In this document: positions 37,962 through 46,188 of the stretch, in pieces | Numbering within the stretch: position 1 is the first letter of the stretch | How the letters are laid out: each line of letters opens with the position of its first letter | Assembly (NCBI RefSeq): GCF_026340675.1 | Contig: NZ_JAPEOX010000001.1 | Coordinates: 4,898,001 to 4,962,000, forward strand | Source: Streptomyces sp. NBC_01264 | GTDB lineage: Bacteria > Actinomycetota > Actinomycetes > Streptomycetales > Streptomycetaceae | Length of the DNA: 64,000 nt | Reading direction: 5' to 3' | Translations under genes and position numbers: made by a program | The notes under the pieces: generated by a model | The model's input: the letters and a program-made list of their open reading frames with translations, nothing else | Told to the model about the DNA's origin: nothing | Databases searched by the model: none

Positions 37962-38189
37962 CTACCACTCCCCGGCGGAGGACTTCGACTCAGTGCCCTT
38001 GAACTTCCTGACGACGAAGATCAGGCCTCCGACGAGGGCCACGAGGAGCAGCGCCTTGAAGAGGAAGCCGATCAGCGCACCGATGACGCTGGTGATCACA
38101 CCACCGAAGACGAACAGGACCAGCAGCGGGACGGCGACCCACTTGACCCACCAGGGCATGCCCTCGAATATCCCTCGGATGCCTTCCAT
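37962..38189 (-). CDS. DUF5326-family small membrane protein
   Basis: 75 residues: MEGIRGIFEGMPWWVKWVAVPLL then two membrane helices (VPLLVLFVFGGVITSVIGALIGFLF and KALLLVALVGGLIFVV) and a basic tail. This is the DUF5326 family, restricted to actinobacteria and of unknown function. ATG 38189 is behind GAGGAC. Monocistronic between ssgR and the cupin gene. Confidence 0.85.
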   Translation of the reverse strand: MEGIRGIFEGMPWWVKWVAVPLLVLFVFGGVITSVIGALIGFLFKALLLVALVGGLIFVVRKFKGTESKSSAGEW

Positions 38190-38355
38190 GTCCTCGACCT
38201 CTTCTTCCTAGTCCGTCTTGTCGGTGAACTCCTGCTCTCGATGCTAGGAGCCCGGGGCCTCCGGCGGGGGCCCGCGAGCCCCCGTACTCCCCTGATCCGC
38301 CCCCTAGGGGGACGGGGCCGCGGACCCTCAGTGCCCCTCAGCGCCCAGGGGGCGT

Positions 38356-38673
38356 TCACCCTTCCGGCGGAGAGAAGACGACCATGACCTTCAGGTTCTC
38401 GGTGATGTGGTGGAACTTGTGCGGCACCCCGGCCGGCACGTAGACCACGCTTCCGTTGGCGACCATCGTCGTCTCCTCCCCGACGGTGATCGAGGCGCGG
38501 CCGCTCACCACGAAGTACACCTCGTCCTGTCCGTGGGGCTGTTGGGGGTCGTTCTGTCCTGCGTCCAGTGCGTACAGCCCGACCGACATGTTCCGCTCGC
38601 GCAGGAACTGCAGGTAGGCACCCTTGTTGGCGGCCCGCTCGGCCTCGAGCTCGTCCAGCCGGAAGGCCTTCAT
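38356..38673 (-). CDS. Cupin-domain protein
   Basis: 105 residues forming one cupin barrel: motif 1 GQNDPQQPHGQDEVYFVVSGR (PHxxDExx, two His and a Glu as metal ligands) and motif 2 VYVPAGVPHKFHHI (PxGxPHxF). Single-domain cupins can be dioxygenases, isomerases or sensors; nothing here tells which. ATG 38673 sits behind GAAGAAG. Divergent from the holin-like gene. Confidence 0.85.
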   Translation of the reverse strand: MKAFRLDELEAERAANKGAYLQFLRERNMSVGLYALDAGQNDPQQPHGQDEVYFVVSGRASITVGEETTMVANGSVVYVPAGVPHKFHHITENLKVMVVFSPPEG

Positions 38674-38763
38674 CTTCTTCGTACCCCTTGTGCTCTCTCG
38701 CCCGGCGAGCATGCGCAGATCAGCTGATGTTCCACCGGGACCATCTCTGCAACGATCAGACAC

Positions 38764-39144
38764 ATGACGAATTTCGTAGTCAAGACCCTCGCCAACGCGG
38801 CAGCCCTGGGCGTCGCCATCTGGCTCGTCTCGGGCATCACGCTGGACGACGGCAGCAGCACGGGCCGTCAAGCGCTCTCCCTGATCCTGGTCGCGCTGAT
38901 CTTCGGCCTGGTCAACCTCATCGTCAAGCCCGTGGTGAAGCTGCTCTCGCTGCCGCTGTTCGTCCTCACCCTCGGCCTGTTCACCATCGTGGTGAACGCG
39001 GCGATGCTGCTGCTGACCTCGTGGCTGGCCAAGCAGTTCGACCTCAGCTTCCACGTCGACAACTTCTTCTGGTCGGCGATCGCCGGCGCCCTGATCGTCT
39101 CCATCGTCTCCTGGGCCCTGAACATGGTCCTCGACAGGGACTGA
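38764..39144 (+). CDS. Phage-holin-family (PF04020) membrane protein
   Basis: 126 residues with four predicted helices (KTLANAAALGVAIWLVSGI, LILVALIFGLVNLIVKPVVK, LPLFVLTLGLFTIVVNAAMLLLTSWLA and AIAGALIVSIVSWALNMVL). It is a chromosomal member of a small family named after holins; most such proteins are not in phages and probably act in the envelope. It is 6 bp upstream of ptpA, so likely co-transcribed. Confidence 0.85.
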   Translation: MTNFVVKTLANAAALGVAIWLVSGITLDDGSSTGRQALSLILVALIFGLVNLIVKPVVKLLSLPLFVLTLGLFTIVVNAAMLLLTSWLAKQFDLSFHVDNFFWSAIAGALIVSIVSWALNMVLDRD

Positions 39145-39150
39145 AGCCGA

Positions 39151-39648
39151 GTGCCCAAGTACCGCGTGTGCTTCGTCTGCACCGGCAACATCTGCCGCTC
39201 GCCCATGGCCGAGTCGGTCTTCCGCTCCCACGTGGCCGACGCCGGGCTCTCGGACCTGGTCGAGGTCGACAGCGCCGGCACCGGCGGGTGGCACGAGGGG
39301 GACGGGGCCGACCCGCGCACCGTGGCCGTCCTGGAGGCGGCCGGATACGAGCCGGGCCACCGGGCCCGGCAGTTCCGGTCCTCCTGGTTCGCCGGCCTCG
39401 ACCTCGTCATCGCGCTCGACGCCGGGCACCTGCGCGACCTGAGGGCACTCGCCCCCACCCCCGAGGACGCCGCCAAGGTCCGGCTGCTGCGTTCCTACGA
39501 CCCGGCCTCCTCCTCCGCCCAGACCGACGTACCCGACCCCTACTACGGCTCCCTCGACGGATTCGAGGAGTGCCTGCACCTGGTCGAGGCCGCGAGCCCA
39601 GGCCTGCTGGCCGCCGTAAGAGAAGCCGTGAAGGAGCACACCCCATGA
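39151..39648 (+). CDS. ptpA: Low-molecular-weight protein-tyrosine phosphatase
   Basis: 165 residues, GTG start. The N-terminal P-loop CTGNICRS (C-x5-R-S) provides the catalytic Cys and Arg, and DVPDPYYG near residue 130 carries the general acid Asp and conserved Tyr pair. It resembles S. coelicolor PtpA, which removes phosphate from tyrosine and affects secondary metabolism and development. The TGA overlaps the next ATG (ATGA), so it is coupled to the PLP enzyme. Confidence 0.93.
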   Translation: MPKYRVCFVCTGNICRSPMAESVFRSHVADAGLSDLVEVDSAGTGGWHEGDGADPRTVAVLEAAGYEPGHRARQFRSSWFAGLDLVIALDAGHLRDLRALAPTPEDAAKVRLLRSYDPASSSAQTDVPDPYYGSLDGFEECLHLVEAASPGLLAAVREAVKEHTP

Positions 39649-40808
39649 GCGCCCCCGACCCCGTGTCGCCGAGGGAGGAACGGCTCGGCGACGGCACCGT
39701 CGCCGTCCGCGCCGGTCTGCCGGAGCCCGTCAAGAACGAGCCTCCGCTGCCGGGCCCCGTGTTCGCCGCCCACTTCCACCTGCCCGGCGACGTCGAGGGC
39801 CCCTACGCCTACGCCCGCGACACCAACCCCACCTGGACCCTGCTGGAGCGGGCCATCGGGGAGCTGGAGGCCCCCGGCCTGGACGGGACCGACACGGTCG
39901 TCTTCGCCTCCGGCATGGCCGCGGTGTCCGCCGTGCTCCTCTCCCAGGCACGCGCCGGCGACACCGTCGTCCTGCCGGACGACGGCTACCAGGTGCTGCC
40001 CCTCGTCCGGGAACAGCTGGAGACGTACGGGGTCCACGTGCGCACCGCCCCCACCGGCGAGGACGCACAGCTCCAGGTCCTCGACGGAGCCCGGCTGCTG
40101 TGGCTGGAGACCCCGTCCAACCCGGGGCTCGACGTCTGCGACGTACGGCGCCTCGTGGACGCGGCGCACGCCGGCGGAACCCTCGTCGCCGTCGACAACA
40201 CCCTCGCGACCCCGCTCGGCCAGCGCCCCCTCGAACTGGGCGCCGACTTCTCGGTGGCCAGTGGCACCAAGGGGCTGACCGGCCACGGCGACCTGCTGCT
40301 CGGTTACGTCGTCTGCCGCGACGCCGAGCTCGCGGCGGGCATCCGCCGCTGGCGCAAGGTGGTCGGCGCGATCCCCGGCCCCATGGAGGCCTGGCTCGCC
40401 CACCGGTCCCTGTCCACCATCCAGCTGCGCGCCCAGCGCCAGTGGGCCAACGCGCTCGCGGTCGCGGAGGCCCTCGCCGACCGCGCCGATGTCACCGGGC
40501 TGCGCTACCCGGGCCTGCCGTCGGACCCGTCCCACAAGACGGCCGCGCGCCAGATGAGGGGCTTCGGCTCCGTGGTCTCCTTCACCCTGGCCGACCGCGC
40601 GCACGCGGAACGGTTCATGACGGCCCTGCGGCTCGTCGAGGACGCCACCAGTTTCGGCGGGGTGCGGTCCACGGCGGAGCGCCGCCGGCGGTGGGGCGGC
40701 GACGACGTTCCCGAGGGCTTCATCCGCTTCTCCGCAGGGGCCGAGGACACCGAGGACCTGGTCGCGGACGTGCTGCGGGCACTGGACCTGGCGGCCTCCA
40801 GGAGCTGA
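39645..40808 (+). CDS. Cystathionine gamma-lyase/synthase-type PLP enzyme
   Basis: 387 residues of the Cys/Met-metabolism PLP family: cofactor-binding YAYARDTNPTW, FASGMAAVSAVL, TPSNPGLDVCDV and the PLP Lys in SVASGTKGLTGHGDLLLGY. The usual KYxxGHSD is altered to TKGLTGHGD, as in cystathionine gamma-lyases of Streptomyces. It would cleave cystathionine or transfer a Cys/homoserine group. The start ATG is in the ATGA overlap with ptpA. Confidence 0.86.
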   Translation: MSAPDPVSPREERLGDGTVAVRAGLPEPVKNEPPLPGPVFAAHFHLPGDVEGPYAYARDTNPTWTLLERAIGELEAPGLDGTDTVVFASGMAAVSAVLLSQARAGDTVVLPDDGYQVLPLVREQLETYGVHVRTAPTGEDAQLQVLDGARLLWLETPSNPGLDVCDVRRLVDAAHAGGTLVAVDNTLATPLGQRPLELGADFSVASGTKGLTGHGDLLLGYVVCRDAELAAGIRRWRKVVGAIPGPMEAWLAHRSLSTIQLRAQRQWANALAVAEALADRADVTGLRYPGLPSDPSHKTAARQMRGFGSVVSFTLADRAHAERFMTALRLVEDATSFGGVRSTAERRRRWGGDDVPEGFIRFSAGAEDTEDLVADVLRALDLAASRS

Positions 40809-40926
40809 CGGGCCGGCCGGAGGCGGTCCGAGCACGCCCTGGGGCGGCTCGGCCCGCCCGGTTCCCCGCCCGGCGGGTTTCACCCGGACGCGTTTCAGAA
40901 GCGGAAGTCTGGGCCACTCTTCTCCC

Positions 40927-41406
40927 ATGACCGAACGTCCAGTGGTCAAACGCACCGCCCGCGCGATCCTGCTCGACGGTGACGACCTGATCCTCATCAA
41001 GCGGACCAAACCCGGCGTCGACCCGTACTGGCTCACCCCCGGCGGGGGCGTGGAGCCCTCGGACCTGACCGTCGTCGACGCCCTCCACCGAGAGCTCCAC
41101 GAGGAACTCGGCGCGAAGATCACCGATGTCGTGCCCTGCTTCGTCGACACCGTCGAGCACATCGCCGACAGAGGAGTGACCGGCGTCAAGGTGCAGCACT
41201 TCTTCGTCTGCCATCTCGAATCCATGGACCCCAGCCAGCGACACGGCCCCGAGATCGACGAGCCCGAGGGCGAGTACGAGATCGTCCGAGTGCCCTTCAG
41301 CCGCGTCGGCATCGCCGCGGTGCACCTCGTCCCGCTGTCCCTGCGCCACTACCTCGACGGCAACATCGAGGGCGTGCGCGCGATGCACGCCCCCGACCTG
41401 GGCTGA
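40927..41406 (+). CDS. NUDIX hydrolase
   Basis: 159 residues. The Nudix box reads GGGVEPSDLTVVDALHREL-HEELG: the REL-x-EELG helix is intact, but the first acidic residue is Asp and the loop is one residue longer than the classical G-x5-E-x7-RE. It hydrolyses a nucleoside diphosphate linked to another group, using Mg2+. The substrate is not evident, and no metabolic operon is nearby. Confidence 0.88.
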   Translation: MTERPVVKRTARAILLDGDDLILIKRTKPGVDPYWLTPGGGVEPSDLTVVDALHRELHEELGAKITDVVPCFVDTVEHIADRGVTGVKVQHFFVCHLESMDPSQRHGPEIDEPEGEYEIVRVPFSRVGIAAVHLVPLSLRHYLDGNIEGVRAMHAPDLG

Positions 41407-41432
41407 CCCACCGCACGCGGGCGCCGCCGGAA

Positions 41433-42635
41433 TCAGCCGGCGACGCCCGCCAGTTCCTCCACCTCGTCGTGCCAGATCCGCTCGTCGGGGATCCCGATCC
41501 TCTTGAGCGCGTCCACCCCGCTGCGGATCATCGCGGCCGGGCCCGAAACGAAGGCGTCGTACGAACTCCAGGGCCCGTGGGTGGCGACGGCCTGCGGGAG
41601 TTGCCCGGCGAGGCCCTCGTCGCAGACCACCGGGCGCACCGACAGCCAGGGGTGCGAGCGCTGCAGCCCCAGCAGCGTGTCCTTGTCGTACAGGTCGTCA
41701 TCGCTGCGCGCCCCGAAGAACACCTCCACCGGACGCCGCTCCCCGTGCTCGGCCACGTCCTCGATCAGCGCCTTGATCGGGGCGATGCCCGTGCCCCCAC
41801 CCAGACACAGCATGCCGTTGTCGGTGCTGTGGTCGACCACCATCGACCCCGCCGGGGGACCGAGCCTCAGCACGTCGCCGGGCCGGGCGTGCCGGACGAG
41901 CGCGTTGGAGACCCAGCCCGCCGGAACGGCCTTGACGTGGAAGGACAGCAGTCCGTCCGCGCGCGGGGCCGAGGCGAAGGAGTAGTGCCGCCAGATCCGC
42001 GGCCACCACGGGGTCTCCAGGCTCGTGTATTGGCCCGCGAGGAAGGGGTAGGGCTGGTCGGGGCGGACGGTGATCACCGCGATGTCGGACGTGCGCAGAT
42101 CGTGGGAGACCACCTCCGCGTGCCACCACGGCGGCGCCTTGGGCTCGTCCTCGGCCGCCGCATCGATCATGATCTGGGAGATCGCGGTGTACGCCCGGAC
42201 CCACGCGGCCTCGGTCTCCGGCCCCCAGGTGTCCTGCGCGTACTTGGCCAGCGCCCCGATCAGGGCCTCGCCCACCGGCGGATAGTGCTCGGGCCGGGTT
42301 CCGTACTTGCGGTGCCCCGTGCCCAGCCGGCGCAGATAGGCGGTGAGCACCTCGGGGTTGTCGATGTGCTCGGCGGCCGTCAGCAGCGCCTTCAGCAACC
42401 GGTCCCGCTGTACGTCCATCGCGGCGGGGAACAGCCCCCGCAGATCGGGATGTCCGGTGAACACCACGGCGTAGAAGTAGGAGGTCACCTTGTCGGCGAC
42501 GGGTGCGATCTCCGCGAGGGTCCGGCGGATGAGGACGGCATCGGGGGAAGGCTCGGGGGAGGGCTCGGGCTCACCGTCCCCGGACGGTATCCGGGACGGC
42601 CCCCGTCTTGCCGATCTGGTGGGCGGAGCGTCCAT
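41433..42635 (-). CDS. Flavohaemoglobin-like globin-oxidoreductase
   Basis: 400 residues from ATG 42635 behind GCGAGG (an ATG at 42656 would add seven). Residues about 30-165 are a globin: YFYAVVFTGHPDLRGLFPAAM and the proximal-His helix LRRLGTGHRKYGTRPEHYPPVG. Residues 170-400 are an FAD/NAD(P)H reductase: WRHYSFASAPR (FAD motif RxYS), GGGTGIAPIKALIED (NAD motif) and DAFVSGPAAMI. It lacks a separate long linker but has the three-domain order of Hmp and probably detoxifies nitric oxide. Its neighbour is a HAD phosphatase, apparently unrelated. Confidence 0.88.
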   Translation of the reverse strand: MDAPPTRSARRGPSRIPSGDGEPEPSPEPSPDAVLIRRTLAEIAPVADKVTSYFYAVVFTGHPDLRGLFPAAMDVQRDRLLKALLTAAEHIDNPEVLTAYLRRLGTGHRKYGTRPEHYPPVGEALIGALAKYAQDTWGPETEAAWVRAYTAISQIMIDAAAEDEPKAPPWWHAEVVSHDLRTSDIAVITVRPDQPYPFLAGQYTSLETPWWPRIWRHYSFASAPRADGLLSFHVKAVPAGWVSNALVRHARPGDVLRLGPPAGSMVVDHSTDNGMLCLGGGTGIAPIKALIEDVAEHGERRPVEVFFGARSDDDLYDKDTLLGLQRSHPWLSVRPVVCDEGLAGQLPQAVATHGPWSSYDAFVSGPAAMIRSGVDALKRIGIPDERIWHDEVEELAGVAG

Positions 42636-42777
42636 GCGGTGCCTCGCTTCGAGCATCTCGGTAGGTCTGCACGCGCCACGGCCTTCGAATCCGTGGTTCC
42701 GGGTTTCACAGCGTGCCAGTCCGCCCCAGAGCCTGCGGGGAAATGCGGGAAATCCGCGTTTCGAACCCACTTTCCCC

Positions 42778-43428
42778 TTAAGATGCCTCAACTCCCGTGC
42801 GCGCCACCCCTGTCAGCTGGTATGCCTCGCGCAGGTCCCGGCCCTCGTAGACGTGCGTCGCCCGCTCCACCAGGTAGGGCCGGGCATTCACCGCGACCGA
42901 GAGCGGGACCACCTCGAAGAGCGCCACGTCGGTGCTGGAGTCCCCGTACGCGACGCAGTCGGCCCGGGTGACACCGAACCGCGCGCACAGCTGGTCGGCA
43001 ACCGTGACCTTCGCCTCCGGCGTCAGGATCCCGGCCACGTCCACGAGCCGGGTGAAGGGCACTTCCGGGAAGACCGAGCCGTGCGCGGCGTGCGCGCCCC
43101 ACTCCAGCAGGAGCTCCACGAAGAAGGACGGCGACAGCGAGATCACCGCGCAGTAGTCCCCGCGCTCCCGGATCTCCTGCCAGACCTCCCGGATCCCCGA
43201 CAGCCACGGGGACCCGTCGAACGCCGCCCGGACATGGGCCGGAGTCAGGTCCGTCCAGAGCTGCTGCACCGCCAGTGCGAACTGGTGCGGCTGGAGCTGC
43301 CGCGCGACGAAGGCCCGCTCCAGCTCGGCGATCTCGCTGGAGAGCCCGAGCTGCCGGGAGATCTCGACCGGTGAGGCCGAACCGTACATCAGCGTCCCGT
43401 CGAGGTCGAACAGGTGGAGGAGGGTCAT
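42778..43428 (-). CDS. HAD-family hydrolase (phosphoserine-phosphatase-like)
   Basis: 216 residues from ATG 43428. Motif I LFDLDGTLM (Asp nucleophile), motif II AVISLSPSFF, and motif III CVAYGDSSTDVALFE, with cap helices between. The order resembles the PSP-type HAD phosphatases. The substrate is unknown. The start lies 23 bp from a parS site in the direction of the divergent GNAT gene. Confidence 0.85.
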   Translation of the reverse strand: MTLLHLFDLDGTLMYGSASPVEISRQLGLSSEIAELERAFVARQLQPHQFALAVQQLWTDLTPAHVRAAFDGSPWLSGIREVWQEIRERGDYCAVISLSPSFFVELLLEWGAHAAHGSVFPEVPFTRLVDVAGILTPEAKVTVADQLCARFGVTRADCVAYGDSSTDVALFEVVPLSVAVNARPYLVERATHVYEGRDLREAYQLTGVARTGVEAS

Positions 43429-43450
43429 GGCCAATGAGGCTAGTACGTCG

Positions 43451-43524
43451 GTTTCACGTGAAACAGTGGGTTGCGGACCGGGTTGCGGACCGAGTTGCGG
43501 ACACGTCGATGTTTCACGTGAAAC
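43451..43524. other. parS sites 5 and 6 (43451-43464 and 43511-43524)
   Basis: Two perfect GTTTCACGTGAAAC copies 60 bp apart. Between them are three tandem 12-bp repeats of GTTGCGGACCGG (43470, 43482, 43494). Confidence 0.93.
43470..43505. repeat. Three tandem 12-bp repeats between two parS
   Basis: GTTGCGGACCGG at 43470, GTTGCGGACCGA at 43482 and GTTGCGGACACG at 43494. Confidence 0.8.
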
Positions 43525-43559
43525 ATCGACCCCAAATCCCCTGGACCCGGCCCGGTTCG

Positions 43560-44465
43560 ATGAACCACTCTGAGGCCGTGACACCACCCCATCTCACCGC
43601 CCTTCCCATCCGCGCACTGACCGTGGACGACCTCCGCCACTGCGCCGATCTCTCAGAAGACCGCGGCTGGCCCCGCGAGGACCACAAGTGGGGGCTGCTG
43701 CTCGCCGCCGGACACGGCTACGGCATCGACGCCCCCGACGGCCGGGGACTCGCCACGGTCTGCGTGGTCACCCGCTACGGGCCTCCACTGGCCGATCCGG
43801 AACTCGCCGCGATCGGCATGGTCCTGGTAGCCGAGCGCTACGCCCGACAGGGTCTGGGCCGGCGCCTGATGACGTACATCTGCGACGACGTCCTCAAGGG
43901 CATTCCGCTCACCCTGCACGCCACCCCGTACGGACGCCCCCTCTACGAGGAGCTCGGCTTCGAGACCACCGGCCGCGCCGAGATGCTCCTGGGCTCCTTC
44001 AGCCCGGATCCCGCCGGTCCCGCCCAGGACGCCTTCCGTGTCCGGCCCGCCGGCGCCGGGGACATCCCGCGGATCCTCCGGCTGGACGCCGAGGTCTTCG
44101 GCACGGACCGGACCCATCTGGTCACCCGGCTGCCGGCCTTCACGGACCTGCTGCTCGTCGCCGAGGACCCCTCGGGCGAGCTGATCGGCTACGGAGCCAT
44201 CTGGCCGAACATGGACACCCATGTCATCGGACCGCTGGTCGCCCGGGACACCGGCACGGCCCAGACCCTCGTCACCGCCCTCGCGGCGAGCACCGACCGG
44301 GACCTGCGCACCGATGTCGACGTACGCCACGAAGAGCTGCTCGGCTGGCTCAAGGACCGCGGCCTCGGCTCCGTGGCCTTCAATGCCGTGATGACCCGGG
44401 ACATCCCCGCTCCGCCCGGTGACTGGACCCGCCGCTGGGCCCCGATCACCGTCGCGGCCGGCTGA
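43560..44465 (+). CDS. Tandem GNAT N-acetyltransferase
   Basis: 301 residues from ATG 43560 (GTG 43578 possible). The first GNAT domain has the acetyl-CoA loop VAERYARQGLGRRLMTYICDDV (Q-G-L-G-R), then LHATPYGRPLYEELGFETT. The second half (FRVRPAGAGDIPRILRLDAEVFG) is a weaker GNAT-like fold with TAQTLVTALA. The substrate is unknown. It lies 3 bp upstream of another acetyltransferase, with which it may form an operon. Confidence 0.87.
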   Translation: MNHSEAVTPPHLTALPIRALTVDDLRHCADLSEDRGWPREDHKWGLLLAAGHGYGIDAPDGRGLATVCVVTRYGPPLADPELAAIGMVLVAERYARQGLGRRLMTYICDDVLKGIPLTLHATPYGRPLYEELGFETTGRAEMLLGSFSPDPAGPAQDAFRVRPAGAGDIPRILRLDAEVFGTDRTHLVTRLPAFTDLLLVAEDPSGELIGYGAIWPNMDTHVIGPLVARDTGTAQTLVTALAASTDRDLRTDVDVRHEELLGWLKDRGLGSVAFNAVMTRDIPAPPGDWTRRWAPITVAAG

Positions 44466-44467
44466 GC

Positions 44468-44947
44468 ATGAAGCACCGGACCATGGCCGACAGCGCCTCC
44501 GGGCTGCGCATCCGTCCCGCCACCGCGGAGGACCTGCCCGCGATCGTCGCGATGCTCGCAGACGACCCGCTCGGCGCCACCCGGGAGTCCCCGGACGATC
44601 TCGCCCCGTATGCGGCGGCCCTCGAGCGGCTGACGAACGACCCCCACCAGCACGTGGTCGTCGCCGTCCGCGCCGACCGGGTCGTCGGCACCCTCCAGCT
44701 GACGATCGTCCCCGGACTCTCCCGCAAGGGGAGCACCCGTTCGATCATCGAGGGCGTGCGGGTGCATGCCGACGAGCGCGGCAGCGGGCTGGGCACCCAG
44801 TTCATCGAATGGGCGATCGAACAGTCCCGTGCCGAGAACTGCCAACTCGTCCAGCTCACCTCGGACGTGACCCGCACCGACGCCCACCGCTTCTACGAGC
44901 GGCTCGGCTTCACGGCTTCCCACGTCGGGTTCAAACTCCAGCTCTGA
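44468..44947 (+). CDS. GNAT N-acetyltransferase
   Basis: 159 residues, single GNAT domain: RIRPATAEDLPAIVAMLADD, VVGTLQLTIVPGLSRKGSTRSIIEGVRVHADERGSGLGTQFI (the R/Q-x-x-G-x-G/A acetyl-CoA motif is ERGSGLG) and AHRFYERLGFTASHVGFKL. It starts 3 bp after the tandem GNAT. The acceptor is not evident. Confidence 0.88.
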   Translation: MKHRTMADSASGLRIRPATAEDLPAIVAMLADDPLGATRESPDDLAPYAAALERLTNDPHQHVVVAVRADRVVGTLQLTIVPGLSRKGSTRSIIEGVRVHADERGSGLGTQFIEWAIEQSRAENCQLVQLTSDVTRTDAHRFYERLGFTASHVGFKLQL

Positions 44948-45000
44948 GCAGGCGGGTGTGGGCCGGGTCGCTGTCGGCGGCCCGGCCTACGATCGGGAGG

Positions 45001-46174
45001 ATGAGCAGCCTTCCCCTCATCAGCACCGCCGAGCGCCGCCGCCGTATCGGCCGCCGGCACCGCCTCGCGCCGTCGGCCCGCGCCACGACCGTGCCCGAGG
45101 CCGCGGACGCCGTGATCGGCCTGCACGCCACCGATGCCTCGACGGTCTTCCTCTCGGCCCGGGCCCGGCTGAGCGAAGGCGGACCCGAGGTGGTCGAACG
45201 GGCCCTGTACGAGGAGGTGAGCCTCGTACGACTGCTCAGCATGCGCCGCACGCTCTTCGCCGTCTCCACCGCGCTCGCCCCCTACGTCGACTCCTCCACC
45301 GCGCGGGCCATCGCCGCGAAGGAGCGCCGGACCTTCCTCAAACGGCTCGCCGAGGACGGTCAGGGCCTCGATGCCGACTGGCTCGCCGCAGCGGAGACCG
45401 CCGCGCTCGACGCCTTGGACAGCCACGGCCCCTCCACCGGCAGCCAGCTCTCGGCAGCTGTACCGCTCCTGCGCCGGAAGGTCACCGTCGAGCGGGGCGG
45501 GAAGTACGAGGCGCAGGTGGGCGTCGCCACCCACGTCATCAGGCTGCTCTCCTGCGACGGCCGCATCCGCCGGGACCGTCCCCGGGGATCGTGGACTTCC
45601 AGCCAGTACCGCTGGGTCCACACCGAACCCTGGCCCTCCATGGCCCCGGTCGAGGCCCGCGCCGAGCTCGCCGGCCGCTGGCTCCGGTCCTACGGTCCGG
45701 CCACCGAGGCCGACCTCAAGTGGTGGACGGGCTGGACCCTGACGGACGTGCGCAAGGCCCTGGCCGCGGTTGGCCCCGACACGGTGCGGCTCGACGACGG
45801 CACGACCGCGCTCGTCAGCCCCGGCGACACCGGCTCCGAACCCGACCAGGAGCCCTGGGCCGCCCTGCTGCCCGCCCTCGACCCGAGTGCGATGGGGTGG
45901 GCGGACCGGGGCTTCCACCTCGACCCCGCCCACCGCCCGGCCCTCTTCGACTACGCCGGCAACATCGGCCCCACCGTGTGGTGGAACGGCCGGATCGTCG
46001 GCGGCTGGGCCCAGCGCAGACGGCGAGATCGTCCACCGGCTGCTGGGCGACCCCGGCGGCGAGGCCGAGCGGGCCATCGCGGCCGAGGCCGCCCGGCTCG
46101 CCGCTTGGGTGGGGGAGGCCCGCATCACCCCGCGCATGCGCACCCCGCTGGAGCGTGAACTCGTAGCGGGGTGA
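45001..46174 (+). pseudogene. Winged-helix DNA-binding protein (HTH_42 type), frameshifted near 46015
   Basis: ATG 45001. Frame 1 gives MSSLPLISTAERRRRIGRRHRL, VPEAADAVIGLHATDASTVFLSARAR, SMRRTLFAVS, WWTGWTLTDV and ALDPSAMGWADRGFHLDP, typical of the winged-helix crosslink-repair-related (YcaQ/AlkX-like) family. After GGWAQ the frame becomes Arg-rich (RRRRDRPPAAG, ending at 46158). The expected end (DGEIVHRLLGDPGG, then ARITPRMRTPLERELVAG) continues in the +1-shifted frame to 46174, so two bases are missing (or one extra) in the short repeat around 46010-46020. Either a real inactivating change or a sequencing error. Confidence 0.7.
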
Positions 46175-46188
46175 GGGCGGTCCGTCCG

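Noticed and set aside
38764..39144. Prophage remnant suggested by the holin-family protein
   Set aside because: No phage genes are nearby; the PF04020 family is mostly chromosomal.
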